Assembly (NCBI GenBank): GCA_043228905.1
Contig: JBHGNT010000004.1
Coordinates: 10,416,001-10,480,000, forward strand
Source: Azolla caroliniana
Taxonomy: Eukaryota > Polypodiophyta
DNA length: 64,000 bases
Direction of reading: 5' to 3'
The translations under genes were made by a program, and so were the position numbers. The notes under the pieces were generated by a model. It saw only the letters and a list, made by a program, of their open reading frames with translations. It did no database searches and was not told where the DNA came from. Shown here in pieces: positions 54,980 through 64,000 of the stretch. The first letter of the stretch is position 1; the number at the start of each line of letters is the position of its first letter.

Positions 54980-55068
54980 GAGCGAGAAGGAGGCTAACCG
55001 GGCACGACGAGTACGGATCGGTGAGAGGCTGAGAGCAAGAGGGTCCCTCCACACCTATTCTTGAGACT

Positions 55069-55602
55069 TTGGCGGTTGCGGATCAACGTAAGACCGAAGA
55101 GACGGCAGGTGGTGGCGAGGAGTCGGAGACTGGAACGGACGAGGCTACTGGAACGGATACCCGTTGCGTGAAGACGGACGAGCACGGCCAAGAAGGCAAG
55201 CCGGAGTCGGAAGGGGCTACGACAACGAAGGGAGAAGAGGCCGACGCAGAGGTCGGGACTATGGCGGGAGAAGCGTGTAACACGAAGTATGCATTACGGC
55301 ATAAAACGGAGCATGCACTACGGCCGGCGAAGGGCCTAGAAGCAAGCATGCACCCGGAAGAGCGGAAACGAGTAACCGGCAATGACAAACCAGTCGAGCC
55401 TTTGAGAGGCAAGCACGCGGCAGGAGATGGAGCGGTGAGTTGCCAGGATCGGCGGATGGGAGACGAGAGCAAAGGATGGTGCGCGGAGAATAATAGGGTA
55501 CACATCGGGAAGAGAAAACGCGACGGCTTCCCGGAGGGCATGCAAGGCCAAGCGGGCCAAGAGGGCGCTAGTCGAGGGACACCGACATGGAGGACAGGAT
55601 GA
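55069..55602 (+). other. 177-codon GC-rich ORF in B3 cargo
   Basis: Begins within another copy of the LET-AV-repeat (VADQRKTEETAGGGEE) and continues as a charged, Gly/Glu/Lys/Arg-rich sequence with no recognisable domain. It could be the remainder of a longer decayed protein together with 53987-54979. Translation is unproven. Confidence 0.25.
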
Positions 55603-56490
55603 CGGTACGCTCTACGGCGAGAGAGCACGGAGAGCAAGGAAGAATTGAGGTGCGCGTAATGGGGTCACCTAAGGACCAAAGAATGAGCGCATAATCGGGG
55701 GACAACATCGGCGCACGGGAAGAGACTACGGAAGGCAAGCGTGGAGCGGGAAGAGTCGATACACCGAGGTGTTCGGCATGCGGAGACGATATACCCAAAG
55801 GAGCGGCATGCAAAGGGCAGAAACCAGATTGCGATCGGAGAGATCCGGAGCGCATCCGGAGGACATACGAGGCGGACCAAGAGGGTGTACCTCGGGGCGA
55901 AGCGGCAACATCGGAGGTTGACGAGGATACCGAAGACGAGGGCACTGACACAGATGTCTGGGAAGCAACGTACCTTTTCGAAGGGGTACGCACAGCGGAG
56001 CGGAGTGCGAGACGTGCGATGTGGCCGAGGTAGGGCAGAGCGATGAGCACGAGGATGATCGACGACGAAGTTCGGCACATGACAGTGCCGAGTCGAGGAA
56101 GCGGCCGAGGCGAGACAAGCGTTGACGAAGGGCACACGGTGCAATATCTGGCAAACAGTTGGGAAGAACGAGGATTCGGTGCAAGGTCGCGCACGGAAAA
56201 GGAAGGAAGACAAAGAGAGGTTTGTGAAGACCGGGTCTGGCGGACCGGGCGGAGACAGTGGTTCGGCGAACTCCGTTGAGTATGGTGGATCGGATGGAGC
56301 CGACGGTTCGACAGCATACGACGGATATGGCGGACCAGGAGGCTACGGTGGTCCATATGGGATGGATGGGCTTGCTCGAAGTGGAAGACGAAGTCGGGCA
56401 AAGCTGACAAAGACGCTAAGGACTCGATTGATCGCCATGGCCGAAAATCTCACCTCTTTCCCCTTCTTGGCACATACCGGTGGATGTGCG
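55603..56490 (+). other. Remainder of B3 cargo, no clear gene
   Basis: GC-rich; several overlapping short ORFs on both strands. A Gly/Tyr/Asp-rich segment (GYGGPGGYGGPYG) lies at 56310-56370, just before the polypurine tract. No RT, integrase or gag motif was found. Confidence 0.4.
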
Positions 56491-56506
56491 GTTTGGTGGG
56501 GGTGGA
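56491..56506 (+). other. Polypurine tract of B3
   Basis: GGTTTGGTGGGGGTGGA directly before TGTCGTG, preceded by CATACCGGTGGATGTGCG as in B1. Confidence 0.75.
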
Positions 56507-57032
56507 TGTCGTGAAGATTTTCGTCCATAGGCGGAAACCGGGGTGGAAAGGGCAAGTCGGTGGTTTGCAACATGTGCACATGTGTACTAGAAAATGGTGT
56601 ATAGAAATAAGAGGGGAAATTTTTTCCCACATTGTAAGGTCCCTCCCTCCTTGGGCTATAAAAGGAAGGGAGAGATCACTTATGAGGGGTTGCCTATTTT
56701 GCGTAGGAAAGGTATACCACTTAGTGTAGAGTTCTTACCGTTTTAGGGTTAGGGTTTCATTTAGGGTCTCCTTGTTCATCCCCGGTTAGGGTTTTCTCAT
56801 AGTTTTGGTGCGGTCCATGCGGCCACCATCGTTGTAATCAATCGTTCGTTTTAATATATCTTGTTGTGGATCTTGCTTCCATCTACTTTGGTCTATGATT
56901 ATGTGCTACTCTTCATCTTCTCATCCGGTGTTAAGCTTCCATTTCTCATATCTTATTCTTTCTCCTCTACTCCCTAGTCCAAGACCCCCGTGGTCCCGCC
57001 CCTTCTACATGCACGCGCGAAACTTCGCGACA
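56507..57032 (+). repeat. 3' LTR of B3
   Basis: 526 bp, TGTCGTGAAG...CTTCGCGACA (TGTCG/CGACA inverted ends). TATA box GGCTATAAAAGG near 56654. It shares ends and the GACCCCCGTGGTCCCGCC block with the B2 LTR, which is in opposite orientation. Confidence 0.8.
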
Positions 57033-57190
57033 ACGCACCTTCTTGAAGATCAATCAGACAATCATAGAGCCGGTGTTCAGGCAAATGATCAACATTACAT
57101 TTTTCAAATACATCGGAGAAGTGTTGGTATTTTTCGGGAATAACATGGAGTGTGTTAGAAATGGCGCAACAAACAAACCCATCTTGGACC
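57033..57190. other. Short flank between B3 LTR and A-R LTR
   Basis: About 160 bases with no motif recognised; presumably the host sequence into which both elements inserted. Confidence 0.4.
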
Positions 57191-57610
57191 TGTTATTCTC
57201 TTAGCCGGACAAGGCCTAACACAAGGTGTCACGGAGACACTTCACCAAAGGGTGATTACGGCATAGGATTAAGATTCAACGATTACACCGACTTACGTAG
57301 GTTACACGATTAGATTGCTTTGGTTAATTACACGCGTAAGATATAACAGTGATTACAGAACGGAAATCAAGACAGAAGTATAAACATCAGAAGCTCTATT
57401 AATTATCCGCTGTCATTACAATAGGGTCCGGGCCTTTAAATAGGTTTCCGGCCCGTAGTACAAAACGGTGCCTCCCGCACCTATTCGGGATCCGTCCGGA
57501 TCTGGAACGGCATACCGTTTCCAGTCCGTCCGTCCACACTATGCTCATTTACAACCATATCTAATTAATTCCTTCACTTTGTATTTTGGACTCCTTGCCG
57601 GCCGGTAACA
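57191..57610 (-). repeat. 3' LTR of gypsy element A-R
   Basis: 420 bp. On the minus strand it starts TGTTACCGGCCGG (57610) and ends GAGAATAACA (57191), matching 2729-3147. TATA-like CCTATTTAAAGGC near 57433-57445. Confidence 0.85.
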
Positions 57611-57662
57611 CATGGCACGCCCGTGGGACAGTACCTTGTACGTCGAACCCTTCTCGGCCCCT

Positions 57663-60341
57663 TCATTGTTCACCCACATTGTCCAAATTACTTTGTTCAA
57701 GAATTTCCACTTGCTCTTCCGGTTGTGGTTGCTGCGGCTGTGCTTGCTGCTGCTGCTGTGGTTGAGGTTGGGACTGAGGCTGCTCCGGCTGCTCTGCTTG
57801 CTGCTGCTGCTCCATTTGTTTCGCTGCCTCCGGCTGCTCCGTTTGTCTCTCTGGCTCCGGCATCTCCGATTGACTGCACCCGGTCCGGTCTTCTTCCAGT
57901 AACGGTTCCTCATCACTGAGGTTGACCGTAACTGGTTCTCGTTCTTTCTCTCCCCGGATCCGGGACCTTTCGTAACTTTCAAACTGGATCTGCGCCTCCA
58001 GCCTGTCGTCGTCCAGCTGAGCTACAAGTTGCCGGACTTGCTCTAGTTGGTCCTCTGCCAAGGCTTGAAAGTCTTCGGCAAGCTCATCTCTTATGCCGGT
58101 GAAGTCTTCGGAAGTCAGCATATAGCAATCCTCTCCCTCTTTCCGCCGGTTCTCTACGTCGGCCCGGAGCAATTGGAGTTCCGCCGCGTTCGTGGCCCAC
58201 TTGGTCCACCATGTGACGGACCCGTTGTCAATCAAGCTCTTGGTCTGGTTTAACCAGGCCCGCATAATATCTTGGATGCGACTTGCTCCCATTTGAGCTC
58301 TGCTTTCCACCACTTGTCGCTCCTCCTTCAACTGCTTGATGAGGTTTGCCGTATCCTCCGCCTGCTCTCTGTAGCGCGTCAGCTGCCCTTGATATGTCGT
58401 TTGCAGCCTCTGCAGTACATCCGCCGCTCTTTCTTTTTCCGCCTGCTGTTGCCTGAGGAGCTCTGTCCGAACCTTCTCCTCCTCTTCCAACCGTCTTCTG
58501 TTTTCCGCTTGTTCCTTGGCGAATGCGGCTGCGGTCCGATCAACGGCTTGCCGGAGCTCATCCGTCCGTTCCTTGTGCTCCGTTTGCAACCGTTTATACT
58601 CCCTGTGCAATTGCTCAAATTCCTCCGTTTTTTGTTTGAGCTTGCCGTTGATTTGGCGATGGTTCCGGTCCTCCCGGTCCTTTACCTGCCGGAGTTCCTC
58701 TTTCAGGCGCTCTACTTCTGTTTCGGCGTTCCTCCGGAGCTTGTCCTTCTCTTGCAGCATTTTCTCTTTTTCCTCCTTGAGCCGGTCGTATGCTTGGTGG
58801 CCTTTCCGTAAGCTCTCCTCGGCCCGGCGTAGATTCTCAGCAGTCTTTTTGAGTTCTGCCTCCGCTGCCGTCTTCAAATCTCTTTCGCGGCTCCTCAGCG
58901 CTTCTTGGGCAGCAAGCTCGTCCTTTAAATCCGCAAGCTCTTGGGCTTGTGCCGCATTTCTCTCCGGAACGGTTTCCGTTGCCGGGGTCTGATTGCTATG
59001 TACAGGTTGATCCGACACTTTATTCTGTACATTGCCCGGAGTCACCGGTGCTTGGACTTGTGTTTCCCTTGTGACCCTGTCCAAGTCTTGTTCAAGGCTC
59101 CGGATTCTGGACCGGGCCGTCTCTAGATCTACGGTTGTGACGAGCAACCGTTCCTGGTGCGCTCTCTCTTCCGCCTCTATATACTCGACCACTCCGGCGA
59201 TTTGCTCGCCTACCCACCGTAGCCACATGCTACTGGTGCCTTGTTGCTGTACTGGTCGGGTCGGCTCATTCACCGTGGAATTGTCTGGCCTGATTGCCTG
59301 CATATGCCGTTCTGGTTCTACTCCTTGGCCGCCGTGTGCTCTGGCTGGGCTCGCCGGCTGTTGAGTTCCGGTTCTCGCCGTCTCCGGAGCCGTTGGACTG
59401 ACTACTTCTATAGAAGTCGACAAGACCGGTTCCCTACGCACCGGTTCCGGTTCTTCCCTTGTGGTTTGCTCAGGTTGAGTTGGGGGCGTTTCTGCCTCGC
59501 GTGGGTACGACCGCTCCCCTCCTGTCTCGGCGGTCCTACTTCTTGACCGTCGTTGGAGGTGCTCTTCTGGCTCCTCCGTTTCCTCTTCCTGTGTCACGGC
59601 ATGTTTCTGTGCCGTCAAGGGTTCCGGTTCCTTCTGTCCTGGTCTCCGTAAGGTTATCTTGACGGGTCGGACCGGTGACACCTCCTCCGGTTCTGGGGCC
59701 CGTTTCTTCCCTCTCGTCGCCTTTGACGCCAGCAGCTGCTGTCGTTTGGACGCCGGCTTCGAGGTGCTTCCTTCCGATACTCTTGGCCGCTTCTTTGGCT
59801 GGACGGTCTCGACCGGCGGCACGAGCAATGTTATCCATTGAGCTACGGCGTGCCACAGCTTCCGGCCCTCCTTGCCGTCCTTCCCTCGTACCATGTCGAT
59901 TGCCATGCACAACCCGTCTGCAATCAACACCGGCCAGTCCACCTTGACCCCTTCATAGGTGGCTATGATCATCCCTGCCCGATTTTTTGGCATGACAGGG
60001 GGTCGGGGGTACACGTGACCGTACTCATGGAGCACTCGAGCTATCTCCCTGAATAGCGGATCTTCGCCGCCCTGCGTCCGATAGCCTTTTCCGGCAACAG
60101 AGTACTCACCGAAATATCGGGTGAGTTGCTCCGAGGTTGGGTTATCGATCTGAAAGATTCCTCCCTCCGGAAGGCCTGTTAGCGCGCGGATCGCTTCCTC
60201 GGTGATGACCTCTGTGGCGAGCTCCTTGATGACCCGGTCGGCTTCTCTGTGCGGCGGTGCCTCCATGATGGCCAAGAACCCCTCCAGTCCGTTTTGCCTG
60301 AACCATTTCCTGGCCGCTTCCGACAGCGTTTGTGGTTCCAT
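57663..60341 (-). CDS. Coiled-coil ORF3 of gypsy element A-R
   Basis: Intact 892-codon frame from the ATG at 60341 (MEPQTLSEAARKW), the start conserved with A-L. The open frame extends to another ATG at 60512, adding 57 Arg/Ser/Glu-rich residues that cannot be compared because A-L upstream is off-window. Domains as in A-L: N-terminal domain (~1-180), a P/E/T-rich linker, WLRWVGEQIAGVVEYIEAEE, a long coiled coil, and a Gln/Pro-rich tail ending LEQSNLDNVGEQ. It differs from A-L by many substitutions and small indels, including an 8-residue deletion near QLALTTQ and a longer Gln tail, yet is uninterrupted. It lies ~220 bases downstream of pol in the same orientation. Possibly expressed from a spliced or subgenomic RNA; unproven. 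Confidence 0.85.
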   Translation of the reverse strand: MEPQTLSEAARKWFRQNGLEGFLAIMEAPPHREADRVIKELATEVITEEAIRALTGLPEGGIFQIDNPTSEQLTRYFGEYSVAGKGYRTQGGEDPLFREIARVLHEYGHVYPRPPVMPKNRAGMIIATYEGVKVDWPVLIADGLCMAIDMVRGKDGKEGRKLWHAVAQWITLLVPPVETVQPKKRPRVSEGSTSKPASKRQQLLASKATRGKKRAPEPEEVSPVRPVKITLRRPGQKEPEPLTAQKHAVTQEEETEEPEEHLQRRSRSRTAETGGERSYPREAETPPTQPEQTTREEPEPVRREPVLSTSIEVVSPTAPETARTGTQQPASPARAHGGQGVEPERHMQAIRPDNSTVNEPTRPVQQQGTSSMWLRWVGEQIAGVVEYIEAEERAHQERLLVTTVDLETARSRIRSLEQDLDRVTRETQVQAPVTPGNVQNKVSDQPVHSNQTPATETVPERNAAQAQELADLKDELAAQEALRSRERDLKTAAEAELKKTAENLRRAEESLRKGHQAYDRLKEEKEKMLQEKDKLRRNAETEVERLKEELRQVKDREDRNHRQINGKLKQKTEEFEQLHREYKRLQTEHKERTDELRQAVDRTAAAFAKEQAENRRRLEEEEKVRTELLRQQQAEKERAADVLQRLQTTYQGQLTRYREQAEDTANLIKQLKEERQVVESRAQMGASRIQDIMRAWLNQTKSLIDNGSVTWWTKWATNAAELQLLRADVENRRKEGEDCYMLTSEDFTGIRDELAEDFQALAEDQLEQVRQLVAQLDDDRLEAQIQFESYERSRIRGEKEREPVTVNLSDEEPLLEEDRTGCSQSEMPEPERQTEQPEAAKQMEQQQQAEQPEQPQSQPQPQQQQQAQPQQPQPEEQVEILEQSNLDNVGEQ

Positions 60342-60669
60342 GTCTGCTTCAAGGTCGAGGGAAGATGGCGAGGTAGAGTGGTGATGAGGGTGAGAGCGAG
60401 AGAGAGAGCGTTCTGAGCGCGGGGGTTCTCTGCGTGCAGGTTCGCGTTTGCTCAGCCTCCACTGCCTTGGTGCTTCTGTGCTTCTTGGCTCGCGAAAAAA
60501 GAAGGTCTCCATGCGCTCCTCTTTTTCTCTGTGCGTCTTGGCGCCTTTTTTCGAGCGTGCGCACGTCGTGTACCGATTTAGTATTAAGTAGCGTGGCGTC
60601 TCTTAAATGCCCACTACGTACCTTTTCGCGCCTCGCTTTCACACCCGTTCATACCTCGATTTTTAATGA

Positions 60670-60717
60670 TTATTTTTTTTTATTTATTTATTTATTTATT
60701 TATTTATTTTTTTTTTA
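60670..60717. repeat. TTTA microsatellite between pol and ORF3 of A-R
   Basis: About eight TTTA units flanked by T runs. It lies in the ~220-bp gap between the pol stop and ORF3. Confidence 0.95.
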
Positions 60718-60733
60718 ATGACGGTGTTTGACC

Positions 60734-62458
60734 TTACACATCCGTAAGTCCCTTCGGACCCTGACCGTTTTCCTTACGGGTTGCCGTGTCTTCCTTCGTA
60801 TTTACTACGGGTTCCCCGTCGTCTTTTTCTTCCGGATCGATCCGTACCGATCCCGGATAGGTTCCTGGTGTAGTGCCGGTGAGCTGCATAAACGGGTTCT
60901 TTGGCATCGGTCCTTTATAGGGCTTTAGTCGAAATCCATTCACCCACTTGCCTAGTACTTCCCCGGCAAGTGTCCCTATCTGATAGGACCCGTTGTATTC
61001 CCGTGTCAGCCAATACGGGCCTGTCCATCTGAACCGGAGTTTACCCGGCATTTTGCCCATCCTCGTTTGGAATACTAGAACCGGCTTCCCGATTTCGAAC
61101 ATCTTTTCGTTACCTTTCCGGTGACGGTCAACGAACGCTTTCCGTCGTCGTTGCTCCAGTTCCATGTGTAGGATGCTGGCCAGCCGTTGCTCCTCCAATT
61201 CGCATAGTGCTGCTAGCCGCATTTCCTCCGACTTCTTTTCATTCAGCCGTTCCCGTAGTTGGATCCGTAAGCTTGGTACCTGAAACTCGACCGGCATGAC
61301 CGCTTCTAAGCCGAATGCTAACCGGAACGGCGTTGTCCGGATACTCGTTTTGTATGCCGTTCTGTACGCCCATAGCGCACTATGGAGCTTTGTGTCCCAG
61401 TCCGTCCGGTTTTCATTGACAATTTTGCGGAGAATGTTCTGCAGCGTTTTGTTGGTGGACTCTGCTAACCCGTTCGCCTGTGGGTAATACGGTGTGCTTC
61501 TTTTATGGACCACGGCATAGAACGTTGTTAAGCTTTCCACTACCTGGCCGAGGAAGTGGCCTCCTTGGTCGCTGATTAATTCAATCGGACATCCATATCG
61601 GCACCAAATGTTTTCGTACAGGAATTTTGCTGTGGATGCCGCGGTGTTGTCTCTCAGGGCCTTCGCTTCCACCCATTTAGTGCAATAATCCGTTGCCACG
61701 ATGACATAACGATTACCCGTTCTCATTGCCGGTGGCTTGAACGGTCCGACAAAATCCAACCCCCACTTCTGGAATGGCTCTAGTGGAAGTACCAGTTGGT
61801 GTGGCATCCGTGCTTGCTCCGTAGGCTGGCCCATTCGTTGGCATAGGTCACATTCCCTAGCATACTTGACGGCATCTTTTAGCGTCGTGGGCCACCATAA
61901 GCCGCTCTGCCAAACCTTCCTTGCCGTCGCTTCCCCGGCGTAGTGTCCTCCGGCAACCCCACAGTGTGCTTCCCGTAAGATTACTTCTTTCTCGTCACTA
62001 CGGACTGCCCGTCTCCATATTCCATCTGCTCCTTTGTGGTAGAGAGTGTCCCGTAACAGACAGAAATTGCGGCTCTGCACCGCCAGTCGTTTCCTCTCGT
62101 CCCGGTTCATTTCCTCCGGTGGCAAGCCCGTGCTTAGGAACTGGTGCATGTTTGTCAGCCATTTATCTTCTGATGACACCGTGTCGTCCGCTGCCGTTTC
62201 CGGGGTGATACGGAATAACTCCGCGTCCGGAAATTCATCCGCTACTCCGTCGCCTGGTTCTCCGGACTCTAACCGGCTCAGGTAGTCTGCTACGGCATGC
62301 TGGATACCGGGCCGGTGGAAAATCTCGAATTCGAACTCCTGCAACAGTAAGGTCCAACGGGCCAACTTACCGGTCAGGGACGCCTTGGAAACTAAGTAGA
62401 GGAGCGCCGAGTGATCCACATGAAAGGAGAACTTCCTTCCCAATAGGTAGTGCCGAGG
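60734..62458 (-). pseudogene. RNase H and integrase of gypsy element A-R
   Basis: After the junction near 62455 the frame reads RHYLLGRKFSFHVDHSALLYL (RNase H, catalytic Asp in VDHSAL), then an RPGIQHAVADYLSR end motif. The integrase has HCGVAGGHYAGEATARKVW and CDLCQRMG (zinc finger), LDFVGPF (first Asp), ISDQGGHFLG (second Asp), NGLAESTNKTL (Glu), WAYRTAYKTSIRTTPFRLAFG, and a C-terminal domain with RWTGPYWLT and NGFRLKPYKG. These wordings fit the Athila/Tat group, not chromoviruses; there is no chromodomain. Both halves of pol are otherwise intact, but a small out-of-frame deletion separates them. The upstream 5' part of the frame to 62617 is out of phase with pol and spurious. Confidence 0.85.
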
Positions 62459-64000
62459 GCCTCCCGTTCCGTCGTTGAATAGTTCTTCTCCGCTTGGGAC
62501 AGCTTCCGGCTGGCGTAATATACCGGCCGGTACCATTTGGGCTCCGTAAGCTGCATTAAGGCGCTGCCAATAGCGATGTCGGACGCGTCCACGAACACGT
62601 GAAATTCCTTGCTCCAATCCGGAGGCTGCACGACGGGTGCTTGCGATAAAAGTACCTTCAGGGCATTGTATGCCTTATCCTCCGTATCCGTCCATTGGAA
62701 CGGTGTCCGATGTACCGCGGTGTGTAGTGGTGTAGCCAAATCAGCCAAGTGACGGAGCATCCGGCTGTGCCACCGGATCTGTCCTAAGAATCGGCTTAGT
62801 GCTTTGGCTGTTTTCGGTGCCGGTGCCCCTAGTATGGCGTTTACTTTGTCCGGGTCGACCGCAATGCCCTCCTTACTGACAATGTGTCCCAGCAATATTC
62901 CACTTGAAACTCCAAAGATGCATTTCGCTGGATTTAAGCTTAGCCGGTATAGCCTACACTTTTCAAGGCATAACCGGAGGTGCTGCAAATGGTCTTTTCC
63001 CCGGCTATAGACTGCAAAATCATCCAGGAAAACTTGCATGAAGGCAGGAATGTAATCGCCGAAGATCTCCATGATGATTCGCTGGAACGTTGCTGGTGCC
63101 GTTTTTAGGCCGAACATCATGACTTCGGCCACAAACACCCCCCATTCGGTGACGAACGCTGTCTTCTCCTGGTCGTCGGGGTGCATCCGGATTTGATTGT
63201 AACCGCTGAACCCGTCTAGAAAGCTATAAACTTCATGGCCGGCGACGACATCCAGTACTCCGTCCGTGAACGGAAGAGGGAATGCATCCGTAATTGTGGC
63301 GGCATTTAGTTTCCTGTAATCTACACACACACGGATTTTACCGTTCTTCTTGGGGACGACGACGATGGGGCTTAGCCACGTCGCTTTCTTTACTGGCCGG
63401 ATGAAGCCCACTCTTAGGAGTTTGTCGATTTCCTCCTTCACTTTGGCGGCGTAGTTGGGGTTCATTCGGTATCGTCTTTGCGCCACTGGTTTCGCGTCCT
63501 TGCCTAAGTGGATCTGATGCTGATATAATTGAGGGTCCAGCCCTCGCATGTCCTCGTATGACCAGGCGAATACGTCGCGAAACTCCGTGAGAAGTTTGAT
63601 CATCGCCGCTTTATCTTCCGGCTTCATTTCTTTGGCGATGTGAACCGGCTTTGATTCGTCCTTGCTTCCTAGGTTCACTTCGTCGAGCTGGGATGCTTTT
63701 ACCCGTTGGGAAACGGCCATTTCCCGTTCCAATGCTTCCTGTGCTTGCCGTAATTCCCGAATCGCATCTTTATCTGGTTCGGCTTCGGTGTCGTCCCGCT
63801 GCGGCAAGTATGGTGCTACGGCTTCAGCTACGTCAATCTCGAAGAGTGGTACGATCTTCGGGTGTTCCTCCAAGTACTGGGCTTCCTCGTCATCTGCCAA
63901 TCCTTCAAGCATGTTCACACATTCCGCATACAGGGGTGTGCATTCCTTACCATTGCTTGTCCGTGGTTGTGTCGGAACCCGGACCTTGGCTTTTCCGCGC
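62452..64000 (-). pseudogene. Protease-RT-RNase H N-terminal part of gypsy A-R (runs off window)
   Basis: Open from the window edge down to the junction. Visible: LFEIDVAEAVAPYL linker; RT with FRDVFAWSYEDMRGLDP, LRVGFIRPVKKATWLSP, VVVPKKNGKIRVCVDYRKLN, FLDGFSGYNQIRMHPDD, MFGLKTAPATFQRIIMEIFG and the catalytic QVFLDDFAVYS. F-x-D-D-F is the form known from Athila/Tat elements. RNase H begins with EFHVFVDASDIAIGSALMQL and breaks after YSTTEREALG. About 25 bases appear missing there, so the next residues are out of frame. The gag part lies beyond 64000. Confidence 0.85.

Noticed and set aside
54392-56410. Minus-strand ORFs of 180-280 codons in the B3 region
   Set aside because: Pro/Ser/Arg/Leu-rich shadows of GC-rich DNA with low stop frequency; no motif and opposite to the LTR orientation.
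58047-59546. Plus-strand ORFs of 100-180 codons opposite A-R ORF3, and the matching ones opposite A-L ORF3
   Set aside because: Shadow frames of the GC-rich, Glu/Arg-rich coiled-coil ORF; Cys/Ser/Leu-rich composition and no homology between the two loci beyond the underlying DNA.

Overview
This window is nuclear DNA of a land plant, probably a vascular plant. One host gene with spliceosomal GT-AG introns is visible, a twin-LOV (PAS/LOV) blue-light receptor at 34003-37209. Almost everything else is a nested stack of LTR retrotransposons with plant-type tRNA-iMet primer-binding sites, plus LINE fragments, solo LTRs and minisatellites. The species cannot be named from sequence reading alone.

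Layout. (1) 1-3147: the 3' end of a Ty3/gypsy element (A-L), made of a large coiled-coil ORF and its LTR, inserted in the gag of a second gypsy element, B1 (3148-13821). B1 is itself split by a young, apparently intact Ty1/copia element (copia1, 6533-11967, TSD GATAC). (2) 13822-15524: two B-type LTRs head to head, forming a 1.7-kb palindrome with CCGG-rich repeats. (3) 15525-19112: a third gypsy fragment, an LTR carrying a dense heat-shock-element array, and shuffled LINE pieces. (4) 19113-29892: a decayed copia element (D) interrupted by a decayed gypsy element A2, whose own 5' LTR is interrupted by a second heat-shock-element LTR (solo, TSD CAGAG). (5) 29893-42900: the gene-bearing island with the twin-LOV gene, otherwise unassigned AT-rich DNA and small duplications. 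(6) 42990-53219: a LINE fragment split by a solo LTR (TSD AACAT), then gypsy A4, cut by copia2, cut in turn by gypsy B2. (7) 53220-57190: an AT-rich element with subterminal-like repeats, then a GC-rich cargo ending in a B-type polypurine tract and LTR (B3). (8) 57191-64000: gypsy A-R on the minus strand, with pol, a coiled-coil ORF and an LTR.

Most notable signals. An extra coiled-coil protein is encoded downstream of integrase and conserved in three copies of gypsy family A, two young and one much older. LTRs with perfect heat-shock-element periodicity directly upstream of a TATA box suggest a heat-responsive retroelement. The GC-rich, internally repeated cargo of B3 lacks any recognisable pol. 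CCGG-rich minisatellites recur in LTRs of unrelated families, and an array of palindromic units lies at 22000-22560.

Limits: all assignments come from motif reading and internal comparison; no database search was run. Family names (A, B, C, copia1, copia2, D) are local labels.
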